A DNA stretch of 64,000 nt. Source: Allobranchiibius huperziae. GTDB taxonomy: Bacteria > Actinomycetota > Actinomycetes > Actinomycetales > Dermatophilaceae. The notes under the pieces were generated by a model. The model was not told the DNA's origin. It searched no databases and saw only the letters and a program-made list of their open reading frames with translations. Position 1 is the first letter of the stretch, and every line of letters begins with the position of its first letter. A program made the translations under genes and the position numbers. The DNA is taken from NCBI RefSeq assembly GCF_013410455.1, contig NZ_JACCFW010000001.1, positions 3,178,929 to 3,242,928 on the forward strand. The letters are read 5' to 3'. Below are positions 27,457-35,708 of the stretch, one piece after another.

Positions 27457-27811
27457 CGTGACCAGCGTCCACTCGCTCGGCCGGCTGCGCACCGCGGCCA
27501 CGCAGGAGGCGCCCGCAGATGCCCACCGCCTCGAAGGTCAGCAGGGCGCACAGCGGCACCACCAGGAAGAAGAGCACCTCCTCCAACGGCAGCGACCCGA
27601 GGTGTACGCCGACCAGGTAGCGCGCGCCGTACGTCCACCAGCCGCGCGCCACTCCGATCAGGTCCCACCCGATGAAGATCAGTGCCGGCGGCACGATCGC
27701 GAGCGCCGCCCGCGTCGGCCGGCGCCACACCCGGGCACCGATCACGAACTCCAACGGCAGGGTGAGGACGACGCAACCCAGCAGGATCAGCAGGTAGGTG
27801 AGGTGTCGCAC
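27449..27811 (-). CDS. crtYe: CrtYe, lycopene cyclase subunit
   Basis: 120 residues, three hydrophobic segments; N-terminal MRHLTYLLILLGCVVLTLPLEF... and the domain motif SLPLEEVLFFLVVP. It pairs with CrtYf (27130-27456). It is separated from crtB by 90 bp carrying a hairpin (27837-27884), unlike the rest of the operon where genes overlap. Confidence 0.88.
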   Translation of the reverse strand: MRHLTYLLILLGCVVLTLPLEFVIGARVWRRPTRAALAIVPPALIFIGWDLIGVARGWWTYGARYLVGVHLGSLPLEEVLFFLVVPLCALLTFEAVGICGRLLRGRGAQPAERVDAGHDA

Positions 27812-27836
27812 CGGGCCAGCCTCTCAGGGCCACCGC

Positions 27837-27884
27837 GAGTGTCCGCGGTCTCGTCCACCCGTCCGCGCGCATCTGCGGACACTC
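27837..27884 (-). repeat. Inverted repeat between crtB and crtYe
   Basis: GAGTGTCCGC (27837-27846) and GCGGACACTC (27875-27884) are perfect 10-bp arms with a 28-nt loop, in the only real gap of the carotenoid operon. It could act as an attenuator, partial terminator or mRNA-stability element. Confidence 0.55.
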
Positions 27885-27901
27885 CGGCTCCCACTCCCGG
27901 G

Positions 27902-28780
27902 TCAGCGCAGCAACGCGACCGGTGTCACCAGCAGCCGCGCCGCCAGCCCGGCCTTGCGCCAGGTCGGGAGCCGCACGCGGGAGGAGAACACGTCGTAGTC
28001 GGCGTCCTCGATGAGGTCCAGGATGCGCGCGTAGAGCCGTCGCGCGATCACCACGCAGCGAGCGGACGCCGGCGGCAGGTAGCGCATCCCGGTGTCGGCA
28101 TGCGCGTAGAGCGCGCGGGTGCGCTGGATCTCGAAGCGCATCAAGGCCTTCCATTCATCTGTGGCGCTCCGCTGGTCGGGGTCGACGCCGAAGCGATCCA
28201 GGTCCTCCAGCGGCAGGTAGTGCCGGTCGCGGTCGAGGTCCTCGTCGACGTCGCGCAGGAAGTTGGTGAGCTGGAAGGCCAGGCCCAGGTCGCGCGCCGG
28301 CGCGTACGCGCGCGGATCGGTGGGCTCGAGCACCGGCAGCATCATCTCGCCGATGACCGCGGCGGAGCCCTCCATGTAGCCCAGCAGGTCGTCGTACGTC
28401 GGGTACGACGTGACCGTCAGGTCGCTCGCCATCGCCCCGAAGAACCGTTCGAAGCACTCCTGGGGGATGTCGCGGCGTTCGGCGGTGTCGGCGACCGCGC
28501 TCAGCACCGGGTCGTCGCCGATCCCGGCCCGGTGAGCCCTGAACGAGGCGGCGAAGTCGGCGAGCCGGGTGCCGGTGTCGGCGCGGTGCTCACCGTCGGT
28601 GGCGTGGGGCGCGTCCACGATGTCGTCGGCGAGGCGACACAGCGCGTAGACCGAGTAGACGTCGCGGCGCTGAGCTGCGGGCAGGGTGCGGGCACCCCAG
28701 TAGTAGGTCGTGCCGTAGTCGCGGGTCAGCACCGCGCTGCGGGCATATCCCTCCTGCAGGACAGCAGGGTCGGCGCTCAT
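27902..28780 (-). CDS. crtB: CrtB, phytoene synthase
   Basis: 292 residues. Both Asp-rich prenyl-diphosphate sites are present: DDIVD (in LCRLADDIVDAPH) and DVDEDLDRD in QLTNFLRDVDEDLDRDRHYLP. YARSAVLTRDYGTTYYWG at the N-terminus is typical. It condenses two GGPP into phytoene at the membrane. The ATG overlaps the crtI stop by 4 bp (28777-28780). Confidence 0.93.
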   Translation of the reverse strand: MSADPAVLQEGYARSAVLTRDYGTTYYWGARTLPAAQRRDVYSVYALCRLADDIVDAPHATDGEHRADTGTRLADFAASFRAHRAGIGDDPVLSAVADTAERRDIPQECFERFFGAMASDLTVTSYPTYDDLLGYMEGSAAVIGEMMLPVLEPTDPRAYAPARDLGLAFQLTNFLRDVDEDLDRDRHYLPLEDLDRFGVDPDQRSATDEWKALMRFEIQRTRALYAHADTGMRYLPPASARCVVIARRLYARILDLIEDADYDVFSSRVRLPTWRKAGLAARLLVTPVALLR

Positions 28781-30258
28781 CTCGACTCCTCACTCAACTG
28801 TGCCAGGGCACGTTGCGCAGCCAGCTTGCCGCTGACCAGGACCATGGGCACCCCCACGCCGGGCGTCGTGCCCGCACCGGCGAAGACCAGGCCGGGCGCG
28901 TCGCGCGCGACGTTGGTCGGACGGAAGGGCCCGGACTGGAAGAAGGTGTGCGCGAGCGCGAACGGAGTGCCGGCGGTCAGACCCTGGTCGGCCCAGTCGC
29001 CCGGGGTGACCAGCTGTTCACTCACGATGTCGGTCGGATATCCGCTCGTGGCGAGGAACTTCGTGAGTCGCTCCTTCATGGGCTCGCGCATCCGGTCCCA
29101 GTCCAGCGAGCCACCCAGGTGCGGCGCGGGCTCGAGCACGTACATCGTCGCGCCTCCCGGCCGGGCACGGGACGGGTCGGTCACCGACGGCACCGACACC
29201 AGTCGGGAGGGGTCGCGCATCAGCACGCGCTCGTCGAGCAGCTCATCGAAGGAGTGCGCCCACTCGTGCCCGAAGTGGATGTTGTGATGGCGCACGTCGT
29301 CCGGCGCAGGGTCGGCGGTGCCGAGGTGCCATACGACGGCCGAGGGTGAGTACCGCGGACGGCGCAACGGCAGCGGACGGCGTACCCCCGGCAGCAGCAC
29401 GTCGTACATCGTGGGCAGGTCGCCGGTCGCGATGACCACGTCGGCGGCCACCACCTCGTCACCTGCGACGACGCCGCTGACAGCACCGGACGGCGTACGC
29501 CGCAGCCCCGTCACCTCCTGCCGCAGCCGGATCTGCACGCCGGCCGCCTCGGCGGCGCGGGCCAGCGCGCGGGGCACGGCGTGGATCCCGCCCTCGGGGA
29601 AGAAGACCCCGCGGACACTGTCCATGTAGGTGATGACCGCGAAGATGCCCATGGCCTGCTGCGGCGAGACGCCGGCGTAGAGCGCCTGGAAGGTGAAGAG
29701 CCGGTGCAGCCGCTCGTCGTCGAAACGGCTGCGGATCAGCGGATCGAGGTGGCGTAGCCCGCCCATCCGCAGCAGCTTCACCGCCGGCCCGGGAGGATCG
29801 GCGATCTGCCAGGGCCGGTCGAAGTTGCGGTCGATGAAGCGCGGCATCTCCAACTCGTAGAGCTCGCGCAACCACACCACGAACTTCTCGTAGGCCGCCG
29901 CGTCGTGCGCGCCGCACGCGGCGCGGATCTGGTCCGTCATCGCCGCGTGGTCGGCGAGCACGTCGAGGGTCGAACCGTCCGAGAAGCGAGCGCGGTACGC
30001 CGGGTCGAGCTGCCGCAGGGTCAACTCGTCGGCCAGGCTCGTCCCGGCGGCCCGCAACGCGTCGTCGATGAGGTCCGGCATCGTGAGCACCGTCGGCCCG
30101 AGGTCGAAGGTGTAGCCCTCGTCGTGCCGGACTGCGGCGAGGCCGCCGACGCAGCCGCCGCGCTCCAGCACCACCACCTCGTGGCCGCTGCGGGCCAGGT
30201 GGCACGCCGCCGACAGTCCCGCGAGCCCCGCTCCGACCACCACCACCCTGCCGGTCAT
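28777..30258 (-). CDS. crtI: CrtI, phytoene desaturase
   Basis: 493 residues from ATG 30258. N-terminal FAD motif VVVGAGLAGLSAACHLARSGHEV with ERGGCVGG; C-terminal carotenoid-desaturase signature near GLVFAGAGTTPGVGVPMVLVSGKLA. Converts phytoene to lycopene by sequential FAD-dependent desaturation. Overlaps the upstream membrane-protein gene (ATGA) and crtB (ATGA), so tightly coupled. Confidence 0.93.
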   Translation of the reverse strand: MTGRVVVVGAGLAGLSAACHLARSGHEVVVLERGGCVGGLAAVRHDEGYTFDLGPTVLTMPDLIDDALRAAGTSLADELTLRQLDPAYRARFSDGSTLDVLADHAAMTDQIRAACGAHDAAAYEKFVVWLRELYELEMPRFIDRNFDRPWQIADPPGPAVKLLRMGGLRHLDPLIRSRFDDERLHRLFTFQALYAGVSPQQAMGIFAVITYMDSVRGVFFPEGGIHAVPRALARAAEAAGVQIRLRQEVTGLRRTPSGAVSGVVAGDEVVAADVVIATGDLPTMYDVLLPGVRRPLPLRRPRYSPSAVVWHLGTADPAPDDVRHHNIHFGHEWAHSFDELLDERVLMRDPSRLVSVPSVTDPSRARPGGATMYVLEPAPHLGGSLDWDRMREPMKERLTKFLATSGYPTDIVSEQLVTPGDWADQGLTAGTPFALAHTFFQSGPFRPTNVARDAPGLVFAGAGTTPGVGVPMVLVSGKLAAQRALAQLSEESR

Positions 30259-30944
30259 GAGCGCACCGCACGAGTGTCGGCGTCGTGAGTGGACCGGGCC
30301 CACGCGTCGTGCCGCACGGCGCGAACGGTCCACGGAACGCTCGCGATCCACGCTGACACGAGCAGAATGCGCAACCTTTCGACCAGTCCCATGTCGACGT
30401 TCGCGAGCAGCAGGGCCAGGTCGGCGAGGCCGCACAGCCCGATGCCGGCGGCCAGGACGATGTGCACGCGCATCCATCCGGGGTGTGCGGGGTGGCTCGC
30501 CCGTGCGCAGCACGCGGCGCCGATGCCGGCCGCCGCGAATCCGGCCAGTCCACTCAGCGTGTGCCCCACGATCAGCTGGTGCAGCAGGCCGGGCACGCTG
30601 TGGTCGCCCAGGTCGCAGGTCGCGCCCGTCCCGGACGCACAGTCCATCGACGTGCTGCCGTCGAGCAGGGATCCGGCCCCGACCACGGCGACCATGACGC
30701 ACGCCCAGCGCACCGCCGTACGGACGTGACGGTCCGGCCAGCACAGCCAGGCGATCACCAGCAGGGCGAGGCCGGCGAGCACGTCGGACGCGCGGTACCA
30801 CTCGGCGTACGGAGCGCCGGGGAGTTCGAGCTGGCTGACGAAGTCGGCATGTTGCCCCCGGCGCACGACGTAGGACAGCAGAAACGAGCTGTAGAGGACG
30901 GCCGCGACCAGTGCGAGCGGCCAGGCGACCGTCCTGCGGGTCAT
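30255..30944 (-). CDS. DUF998-like integral membrane protein in the carotenoid operon
   Basis: 229 residues with about six hydrophobic segments (first WPLALVAAVLYSSFLLSYVV). An external loop carries CASGTGATCDLGDHSVPG, reminiscent of DUF998 proteins. Both ends overlap neighbours by 4 bp, so it is a true operon member between the P450 and crtI. Its role is unknown: it might anchor the biosynthetic enzymes or move the product. The family name is a best guess. Confidence 0.68.
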   Translation of the reverse strand: MTRRTVAWPLALVAAVLYSSFLLSYVVRRGQHADFVSQLELPGAPYAEWYRASDVLAGLALLVIAWLCWPDRHVRTAVRWACVMVAVVGAGSLLDGSTSMDCASGTGATCDLGDHSVPGLLHQLIVGHTLSGLAGFAAAGIGAACCARASHPAHPGWMRVHIVLAAGIGLCGLADLALLLANVDMGLVERLRILLVSAWIASVPWTVRAVRHDAWARSTHDADTRAVRS

Positions 30945-32062
30945 GCCGCCACCAGTTCCAGCTGCTGCGGACCGGCCGGACTCAACGTGACGCCTGCTCG
31001 CATCGCCCCGTCCCCGTCGTGGAAGAGCAGGCGGCGATCGGCGAGCACCCGCAGCACCACGTGCAGCAGGAGCGTCGCGTAGTGCCGCCCGAGGCACGTG
31101 CGGGGGCCGGCGGCGAACGGCAGATAGCCCCAGGCGGGCACCTTGTCGGCGAAGCGGTCCGGGTCGAACTCCTGCGGCCGCTCCCACAGCGAGGGGTCGC
31201 GATGGGTGAGGAACGGGCTGTACATCACCAGACTGCGCGCGGGGATGGTGCGGCCCTCGAACTCGGCCGGGCGGCGAGTGACCCGGCTGCCCAGCCACCC
31301 TGCCGGGTAGAGCCGCAGCACCTCTCTCACGACGTGTCCGTGCCGCTCGGGTGCGAGGTGGGTGGGATCCAGCGCCACGTGTCGCAGCAGCCAGGCCAGC
31401 GTGTGCGCCGTAGTGTCGTACCCGGCACCGAGCGCGACCCGCATCTCCGGCACGCCGCCGTGGGCCGCGAACACCTCTGCCAGCGAACCACTTCGGGGAT
31501 CACGCAGACGTTCGGCCAGCACGGCGTTCATCCGCCGGAAGCGCAGCGGCCGCGGCAGGAACGGCTGCGGCAGCGGCCTGCTCATCGGGTCCAGGAAGTC
31601 GTCGAGCACCGGGTGGGTGCCGCCGGTGCCGAGGAAGGTGCGCGACAGGACGGCGCGCACCAGCCGTGAGGACCACGCGACGGCGTCGAAGCGGCCGGCC
31701 GGCAGCAGCGTGCGGACGACCTGCTCCATCTGCTCGCTGAGGGAGGCCACCGCGGTCCGGGAGAACCCCGGGTTGAGCGCGGCGCGGCGGTCGGCGTGCT
31801 CGGGGAAGTCGGTCTGCACGATGCCGTCACTGAGGTACGGCGACAGGCGGCTCATGCCGCCGCGGCTGCGGAACGTGTCGAGGTCGCCCAGCACCAACCT
31901 GTTCCACGCGGGGCTGAACCCGACGTACGCCGTGCGCCACAGCCGCAGTCGGAAGACCGGCCCCAGCGCGGCACCCTCCTGCATCAGGGCCAGCGGGTCG
32001 GTGCCCCACCGGCCCAGGTGCCCTGCGACCGGCTCGGTGCGCGGCTGAGGGAAGGTGCTCAC
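30941..32062 (-). CDS. Cytochrome P450 in the carotenoid operon
   Basis: 373 residues, somewhat short for a bacterial P450 (about 400). I-helix AGYDTTAHT, ExxR in REVLRLYP, and heme-Cys loop FAAGPRTCLGRH are all intact. It probably hydroxylates or otherwise oxidises the carotenoid to create the attachment point for sugar, but the substrate is inferred from the operon. GTG start overlaps the glycosyltransferase stop (GTGA at 32059-32062) and its stop overlaps the next ATG. Confidence 0.88.
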   Translation of the reverse strand: MSTFPQPRTEPVAGHLGRWGTDPLALMQEGAALGPVFRLRLWRTAYVGFSPAWNRLVLGDLDTFRSRGGMSRLSPYLSDGIVQTDFPEHADRRAALNPGFSRTAVASLSEQMEQVVRTLLPAGRFDAVAWSSRLVRAVLSRTFLGTGGTHPVLDDFLDPMSRPLPQPFLPRPLRFRRMNAVLAERLRDPRSGSLAEVFAAHGGVPEMRVALGAGYDTTAHTLAWLLRHVALDPTHLAPERHGHVVREVLRLYPAGWLGSRVTRRPAEFEGRTIPARSLVMYSPFLTHRDPSLWERPQEFDPDRFADKVPAWGYLPFAAGPRTCLGRHYATLLLHVVLRVLADRRLLFHDGDGAMRAGVTLSPAGPQQLELVAA

Positions 32063-33138
32063 GGGTAGGTCCGGCCCTTCCAGTGCTTGGTGCGCCGCAC
32101 CGCGACCGCGGCGACGGGGATCGCGTAGAGCGGGGTCAGCGGCATGGTGAGCGACTGCCACCACTCACGTCTGCCGGTGGTGGCCTCGACGACGAGGCGC
32201 TCCGCGACGGCCAGCGCCCATGGGATCGCCCAGGCCGGCTGACGGCGGATCAGGAACGGCGGCACCGTGTAGGCGAGCAGGTGCCAGGCGGTGTAGACCA
32301 CGAGCAGCGGCCTGTTGCCCATCACGGCGAGCAGGCCCTTGCCGAGGCCGGCGACGAGTTCGTCGAAGCCCTCGTACATCCGGGTGCTGATCAGGTCTCC
32401 GCCGAGCGCGAGGCCGAGGCGGTGTCCGGTGCGTCGGGTGTGCCGGGCCATCGCGAGGTCCTCGACGATCTCGGTGCGGACGGCCGCGAAACCCCCGAGA
32501 GCGTCGTAAGAGGCACGCGGGAACGCCATGATCGAGCCGTTGGCAGCGGCCGCGCCCTTGGCCCTCGGCTGCTCCAGCAGCTGGAAGGGCAGGCCGGTCA
32601 GCAGCAGGTCGTCGATCAGCGGCATCGTGACGTGCTCGGCGAAGGTCTTCGTCACCTGACGCGGGAAGACCGACATCAGATCCGCACGCTGGGCGTGCAG
32701 CTGACCCAGCACCGCGTCGATGGCTCCGTCCCCCAGCGAGATGTCCGCGTCGCAGAAGACGAGCACGTCGCCGAGCGCGGCCTCCGCGCCTTGCGAGCAC
32801 GCCCACGTCTTGCCGACCCAGCCGTCCGGCATCGGCCGCCCTTGGACCACCCGCACGTGCGGGTGCTCGGCGGCGACGTCGTGCAGCAGCTGCGTCGTAC
32901 CGTCGGTCGAGCAGTCGTCGAGGAAGATGAGCTCCCGCACCTTCTGAGCGAGCATTCCCGGCAGCCGCGGCGGCAACCTGGCCATCTCGTCGCGCACCGG
33001 GACGATCAGCGACACATCGTCACCACCGCCCGTCGACGTCGCGGCGGCGTCGAGTACGGGGAACGATCTCGAGTTCGACAGTCCCACAGCGACCTTCACC
33101 GTGATGTACGCCGTGACCACCGCGAGCAGTGCCCTCAA
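32059..33138 (-). CDS. CrtQ-like GT2 glycosyltransferase
   Basis: 359 residues from TTG 33138, which overlaps the acyltransferase stop; GTG 33120 is an alternative. After an N-terminal membrane segment come VSLIVPVRDE, GWVGKTWACSQG, FCDADISL (DxD) and RMYEGFDELVAGLGKGL. The C-terminus ends HWKGRTYP. These blocks parallel Staphylococcus CrtQ, which glucosylates the carotenoid acid in staphyloxanthin synthesis. Several hydrophobic segments near the C-terminus place it in the membrane. Confidence 0.78.
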   Translation of the reverse strand: MRALLAVVTAYITVKVAVGLSNSRSFPVLDAAATSTGGGDDVSLIVPVRDEMARLPPRLPGMLAQKVRELIFLDDCSTDGTTQLLHDVAAEHPHVRVVQGRPMPDGWVGKTWACSQGAEAALGDVLVFCDADISLGDGAIDAVLGQLHAQRADLMSVFPRQVTKTFAEHVTMPLIDDLLLTGLPFQLLEQPRAKGAAAANGSIMAFPRASYDALGGFAAVRTEIVEDLAMARHTRRTGHRLGLALGGDLISTRMYEGFDELVAGLGKGLLAVMGNRPLLVVYTAWHLLAYTVPPFLIRRQPAWAIPWALAVAERLVVEATTGRREWWQSLTMPLTPLYAIPVAAVAVRRTKHWKGRTYP

Positions 33139-33791
33139 CGCTGCACCTTCTCTGCGAGCTGGCCGATCCGTTCGTCGAACGACCGGCGTCCGGACACCAC
33201 CTGCCGGAATCCCGGCAGCGGCTCGCGCGGGTCGGCGGTCGCGATCAGCTCGTCCAACGCGGTCAGCTGGGCCGCCATCGTCGCCGCGAGATCGGCGCCC
33301 TGCACCGGCGCGCCCAGGTCGACGATTGCCTCGGGGTGCTGGTGCCCGCGGATGACGACCCGCAGCGAGACGGGCACGAGCGGCGCCGACGTGTGCTCGG
33401 CATACCAGCCGGCTCCGCGGTGCAGAGGGCGCATCGGGCCGGGTCCGAGCAGTTCGCCCTCGGGGAGGATGACGAGCGTGCGGCCCTCCCGCAGCGCGGT
33501 GAGACCGGCCCGAGGCTGATCGCTGGGCACCAGGCCGAGCGGTTTGAGGAACCCGAACGACGCGAGGTTCTCCGCGTCCATCACCAGGGTCGCGTCGTGG
33601 CGCTCCCCGCGCAGGACGGATGAGGCCACGAACGCGTCCCACCACGAGTGGTGGTTGCCGGCCCAGATGACGGGCGCCGGCGGCAGGGTGCCGCGGACGC
33701 TGACCGAGCGCAGGTTGGAGCGGACGAGGCGGTCGAAGCCCGCCAGCAGCATCCGCGCGGACAACGGCGCCGCGCTCGCGGGCAACCTCAC
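33135..33791 (-). CDS. PlsC-like acyltransferase in the carotenoid operon
   Basis: 218 residues. LPLAT motif I NHHSWWDAF (Hx4D) and motif III LPEGELLG are present; the Arg-containing middle motif is RAGLTALREG. GTG 33791 is chosen because it overlaps the idi stop as GTGA, the pattern used throughout this operon; a TTG at 33836 would overlap idi by 49 bp. Alone it would be read as a glycerolipid acyltransferase. Next to a CrtQ-like glycosyltransferase it may acylate a glycosyl carotenoid. Confidence 0.75.
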   Translation of the reverse strand: MRLPASAAPLSARMLLAGFDRLVRSNLRSVSVRGTLPPAPVIWAGNHHSWWDAFVASSVLRGERHDATLVMDAENLASFGFLKPLGLVPSDQPRAGLTALREGRTLVILPEGELLGPGPMRPLHRGAGWYAEHTSAPLVPVSLRVVIRGHQHPEAIVDLGAPVQGADLAATMAAQLTALDELIATADPREPLPGFRQVVSGRRSFDERIGQLAEKVQR

Positions 33792-34429
33792 CAGCGGACC
33801 GCGGCCGGCAACAGGCCCGGCGACGCGTTGGGCCAACGGTCGGGGCTGTCACCCAATCCCGCCAGCGCCTCGACCTGCTCGCGGCACCACGGCGAGACGA
33901 TGCGTTCGCCGCTCGCCACCTGCGAGGCGAACCGCGTCCACGGCTCCCACTGCAGGTCTGCGACCTCGTCCGGGTCGAGATGGGGCCTGCTGCCCAGGGC
34001 GTGGGCGACGAGGACGGGGCACAGCTCGTTCTCGGCGATCGAGTGCATCGAGGCGTAGTACGAGAAGTCGGCCAGCACCAGCCGGGGCAGACCGATCGCC
34101 AACCCCAGCTCGCGGCGTACGCGCCGCATCACCGCCGCCCGCAGCGTCTCGCCGGGAGCCGGGTGACCGCAGACGGAGTTGGTCCAGACCCCGCCGAAGG
34201 TGCGCTTGTGCAGCGAACGCCGGGTGACCAGCAGGCGATCCCGGTCATCGAAGATGTAGCAGGAGAAGCCGAGGTGCAGCGGCGTGTCCGCGCCGTGCAC
34301 GGTGTGCTTGTCATGCGAACCGATCGCGTTTCCGGCCGGGTCGACGAGCACCACCTGCTCGGTCTGCACGCCGGTGCCGGGCCGACGTCCGTCATCGTGC
34401 TGTCGGGCGTCCATCACTGCATCGTGCAC
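33788..34429 (-). CDS. idi: Isopentenyl-diphosphate isomerase, type I (Nudix)
   Basis: 213 residues. Catalytic Cys in TNSVCGHP and Glu in SIAENELCPV are intact, and the Nudix-like ETLRAAVMRRVRRELGL is present. It interconverts IPP and DMAPP and so feeds GGPP supply. GTG 34429 lies about 11 nt after GGAGAG; ATG 34414 is an alternative. First gene of the leftward carotenoid operon. The 183-bp region to the divergent TPR gene should hold the promoter, but I see no clear consensus. Confidence 0.9.
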   Translation of the reverse strand: MHDAVMDARQHDDGRRPGTGVQTEQVVLVDPAGNAIGSHDKHTVHGADTPLHLGFSCYIFDDRDRLLVTRRSLHKRTFGGVWTNSVCGHPAPGETLRAAVMRRVRRELGLAIGLPRLVLADFSYYASMHSIAENELCPVLVAHALGSRPHLDPDEVADLQWEPWTRFASQVASGERIVSPWCREQVEALAGLGDSPDRWPNASPGLLPAAVRW

Positions 34430-34612
34430 TGCTCACGCCGCTCTCCAGAGAGTGTTCCGATTGGTTCTGCCGACGTTACCAACGCGCGTGTCCCATTCCG
34501 TCCGGCAACCTGTTCGTCCACGCGGCCCGCTCGTCGGACGAACCCTCCCTCGTGCTGTACCCATCGATCCGCGGTTCATTCCCCGAGGCGAAGCAGGTCG
34601 GGCTGCGGCATC

Positions 34613-35128
34613 ATGCGGCGTGTGGTCATCGACATCGGTCAGGGTCTCGGGATCGACGAGGACACGCTGACGACGGTGGTGATCGACGCCCGCGTCGTAC
34701 GACGGGAGCTGGTCGGGTCCAGCGACCCGGCAGACCGCGTCGTGGCGGCTCTCGCGATGGGCGACGTGCCGCTGGCCGCGTCCCTGCTGCACTCCATGGA
34801 CGACGACCGTGGCTTCCGCGCCACCGCTCTGCGGGCCGAGCTCGCGCAGGCCCAGGGCAAGCACGCCGACGCCGTCCGTATCTACAGCGGGCTGTTACGC
34901 GACGACACGCTGAGCGACATCCGACGGGCGACGGCGTTGCAACACCTGGGCAAGGCACAGCTGAGGGCGGGTCACGTGCACGGCGCACGACGGAGTCTGC
35001 GCGCCGCCCTCGACCTGCGCCGGAGGATCGGTGCGCCCCCGGACCAGATCAGATCCTCGGAACTGGCACTGGCACAGGGAGCGACGCCGCGTGACGGGAC
35101 GGGGCCGACCGTCGACGACGCCACCTGA
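34613..35128 (+). CDS. TPR-type hypothetical protein
   Basis: 171 residues from ATG 34613. The C-terminal half has helical tetratricopeptide-like repeats (ALRAELAQAQGKHADAVRIYSGLL, ATALQHLGKAQLRAGHVHGARRSLRAALDLRRR). No signal peptide. Divergent from idi; any link to carotenoid synthesis is unproven. It ends with a charged, unconserved tail. Confidence 0.6.
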   Translation: MRRVVIDIGQGLGIDEDTLTTVVIDARVVRRELVGSSDPADRVVAALAMGDVPLAASLLHSMDDDRGFRATALRAELAQAQGKHADAVRIYSGLLRDDTLSDIRRATALQHLGKAQLRAGHVHGARRSLRAALDLRRRIGAPPDQIRSSELALAQGATPRDGTGPTVDDAT

Positions 35129-35279
35129 ATTCGTCCTCAGGGTCTTCTCAGGTTCGGGCGTTGAGTCTGGATGATGCGTGCCAGTGTCGGCGTTCGCCGG
35201 TCTCAGCGTCGAGAGCCGGCCCATGCCGTGTCCGCGTTCGTGCGTCTCGTGCCCACTCAAACGTTCCCGGAGGTCTTCG

Positions 35280-35687
35280 ATGTCCGCTCCCACACGTTCG
35301 ACAACACCCGGCTCCGCCACCCACCACCGAGTCTTCGCCGCCCTCGTCGGGGTGGTGGCAGTGGTCGTCCTCTTCCAGGGCGTCTGGGCGGGCATCTTCA
35401 TCCGCGAGTCCAAGGAGAACAACAGCAGCTGGGTGCAGGTCCACGCCCGCGGCGCCGACCTCGCCATCCTCCTCGCGATCGTCGCGGTGGTCTGGGCGGT
35501 CCTCAGGTTGCGCGAGCGCAAGGATCTGCTCTTCGGCAGCATCGCGCTGGCCGTGGCGCTCGTCCTCGAGGCCTACCTCGGCGGCATCATCGGTGACAGC
35601 CCCGGTGTCCAAGCAGTGCACTTCCCGCTCGCCATGGTGCTCATGGGGCTGTGCGTCTGGCTTCCGGTGCGCGCGGCGCGTCACTGA
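35280..35687 (+). CDS. DUF6220-like four-helix membrane protein
   Basis: 135 residues from ATG 35280, preceded by CGGAGG. Four hydrophobic segments, with a conserved-looking SWVQVHARGADLAILLAIVAV and VQAVHFPLAMVLMGLCVWLP. The paired His residues in VHARG and AVHFP could bind heme or metal, as in small membrane cytochromes, but this is speculative. The gap 35129-35279 shows nothing else. Confidence 0.65.
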   Translation: MSAPTRSTTPGSATHHRVFAALVGVVAVVVLFQGVWAGIFIRESKENNSSWVQVHARGADLAILLAIVAVVWAVLRLRERKDLLFGSIALAVALVLEAYLGGIIGDSPGVQAVHFPLAMVLMGLCVWLPVRAARH

Positions 35688-35708
35688 CGGGGAGGGCGTC
35701 CCGGCCGG

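Noticed and set aside
33792-33836. TTG 33836 as the acyltransferase start
   Set aside because: It would overlap idi by 49 bp; GTG 33791 gives the same 4-bp GTGA coupling as the rest of the operon.
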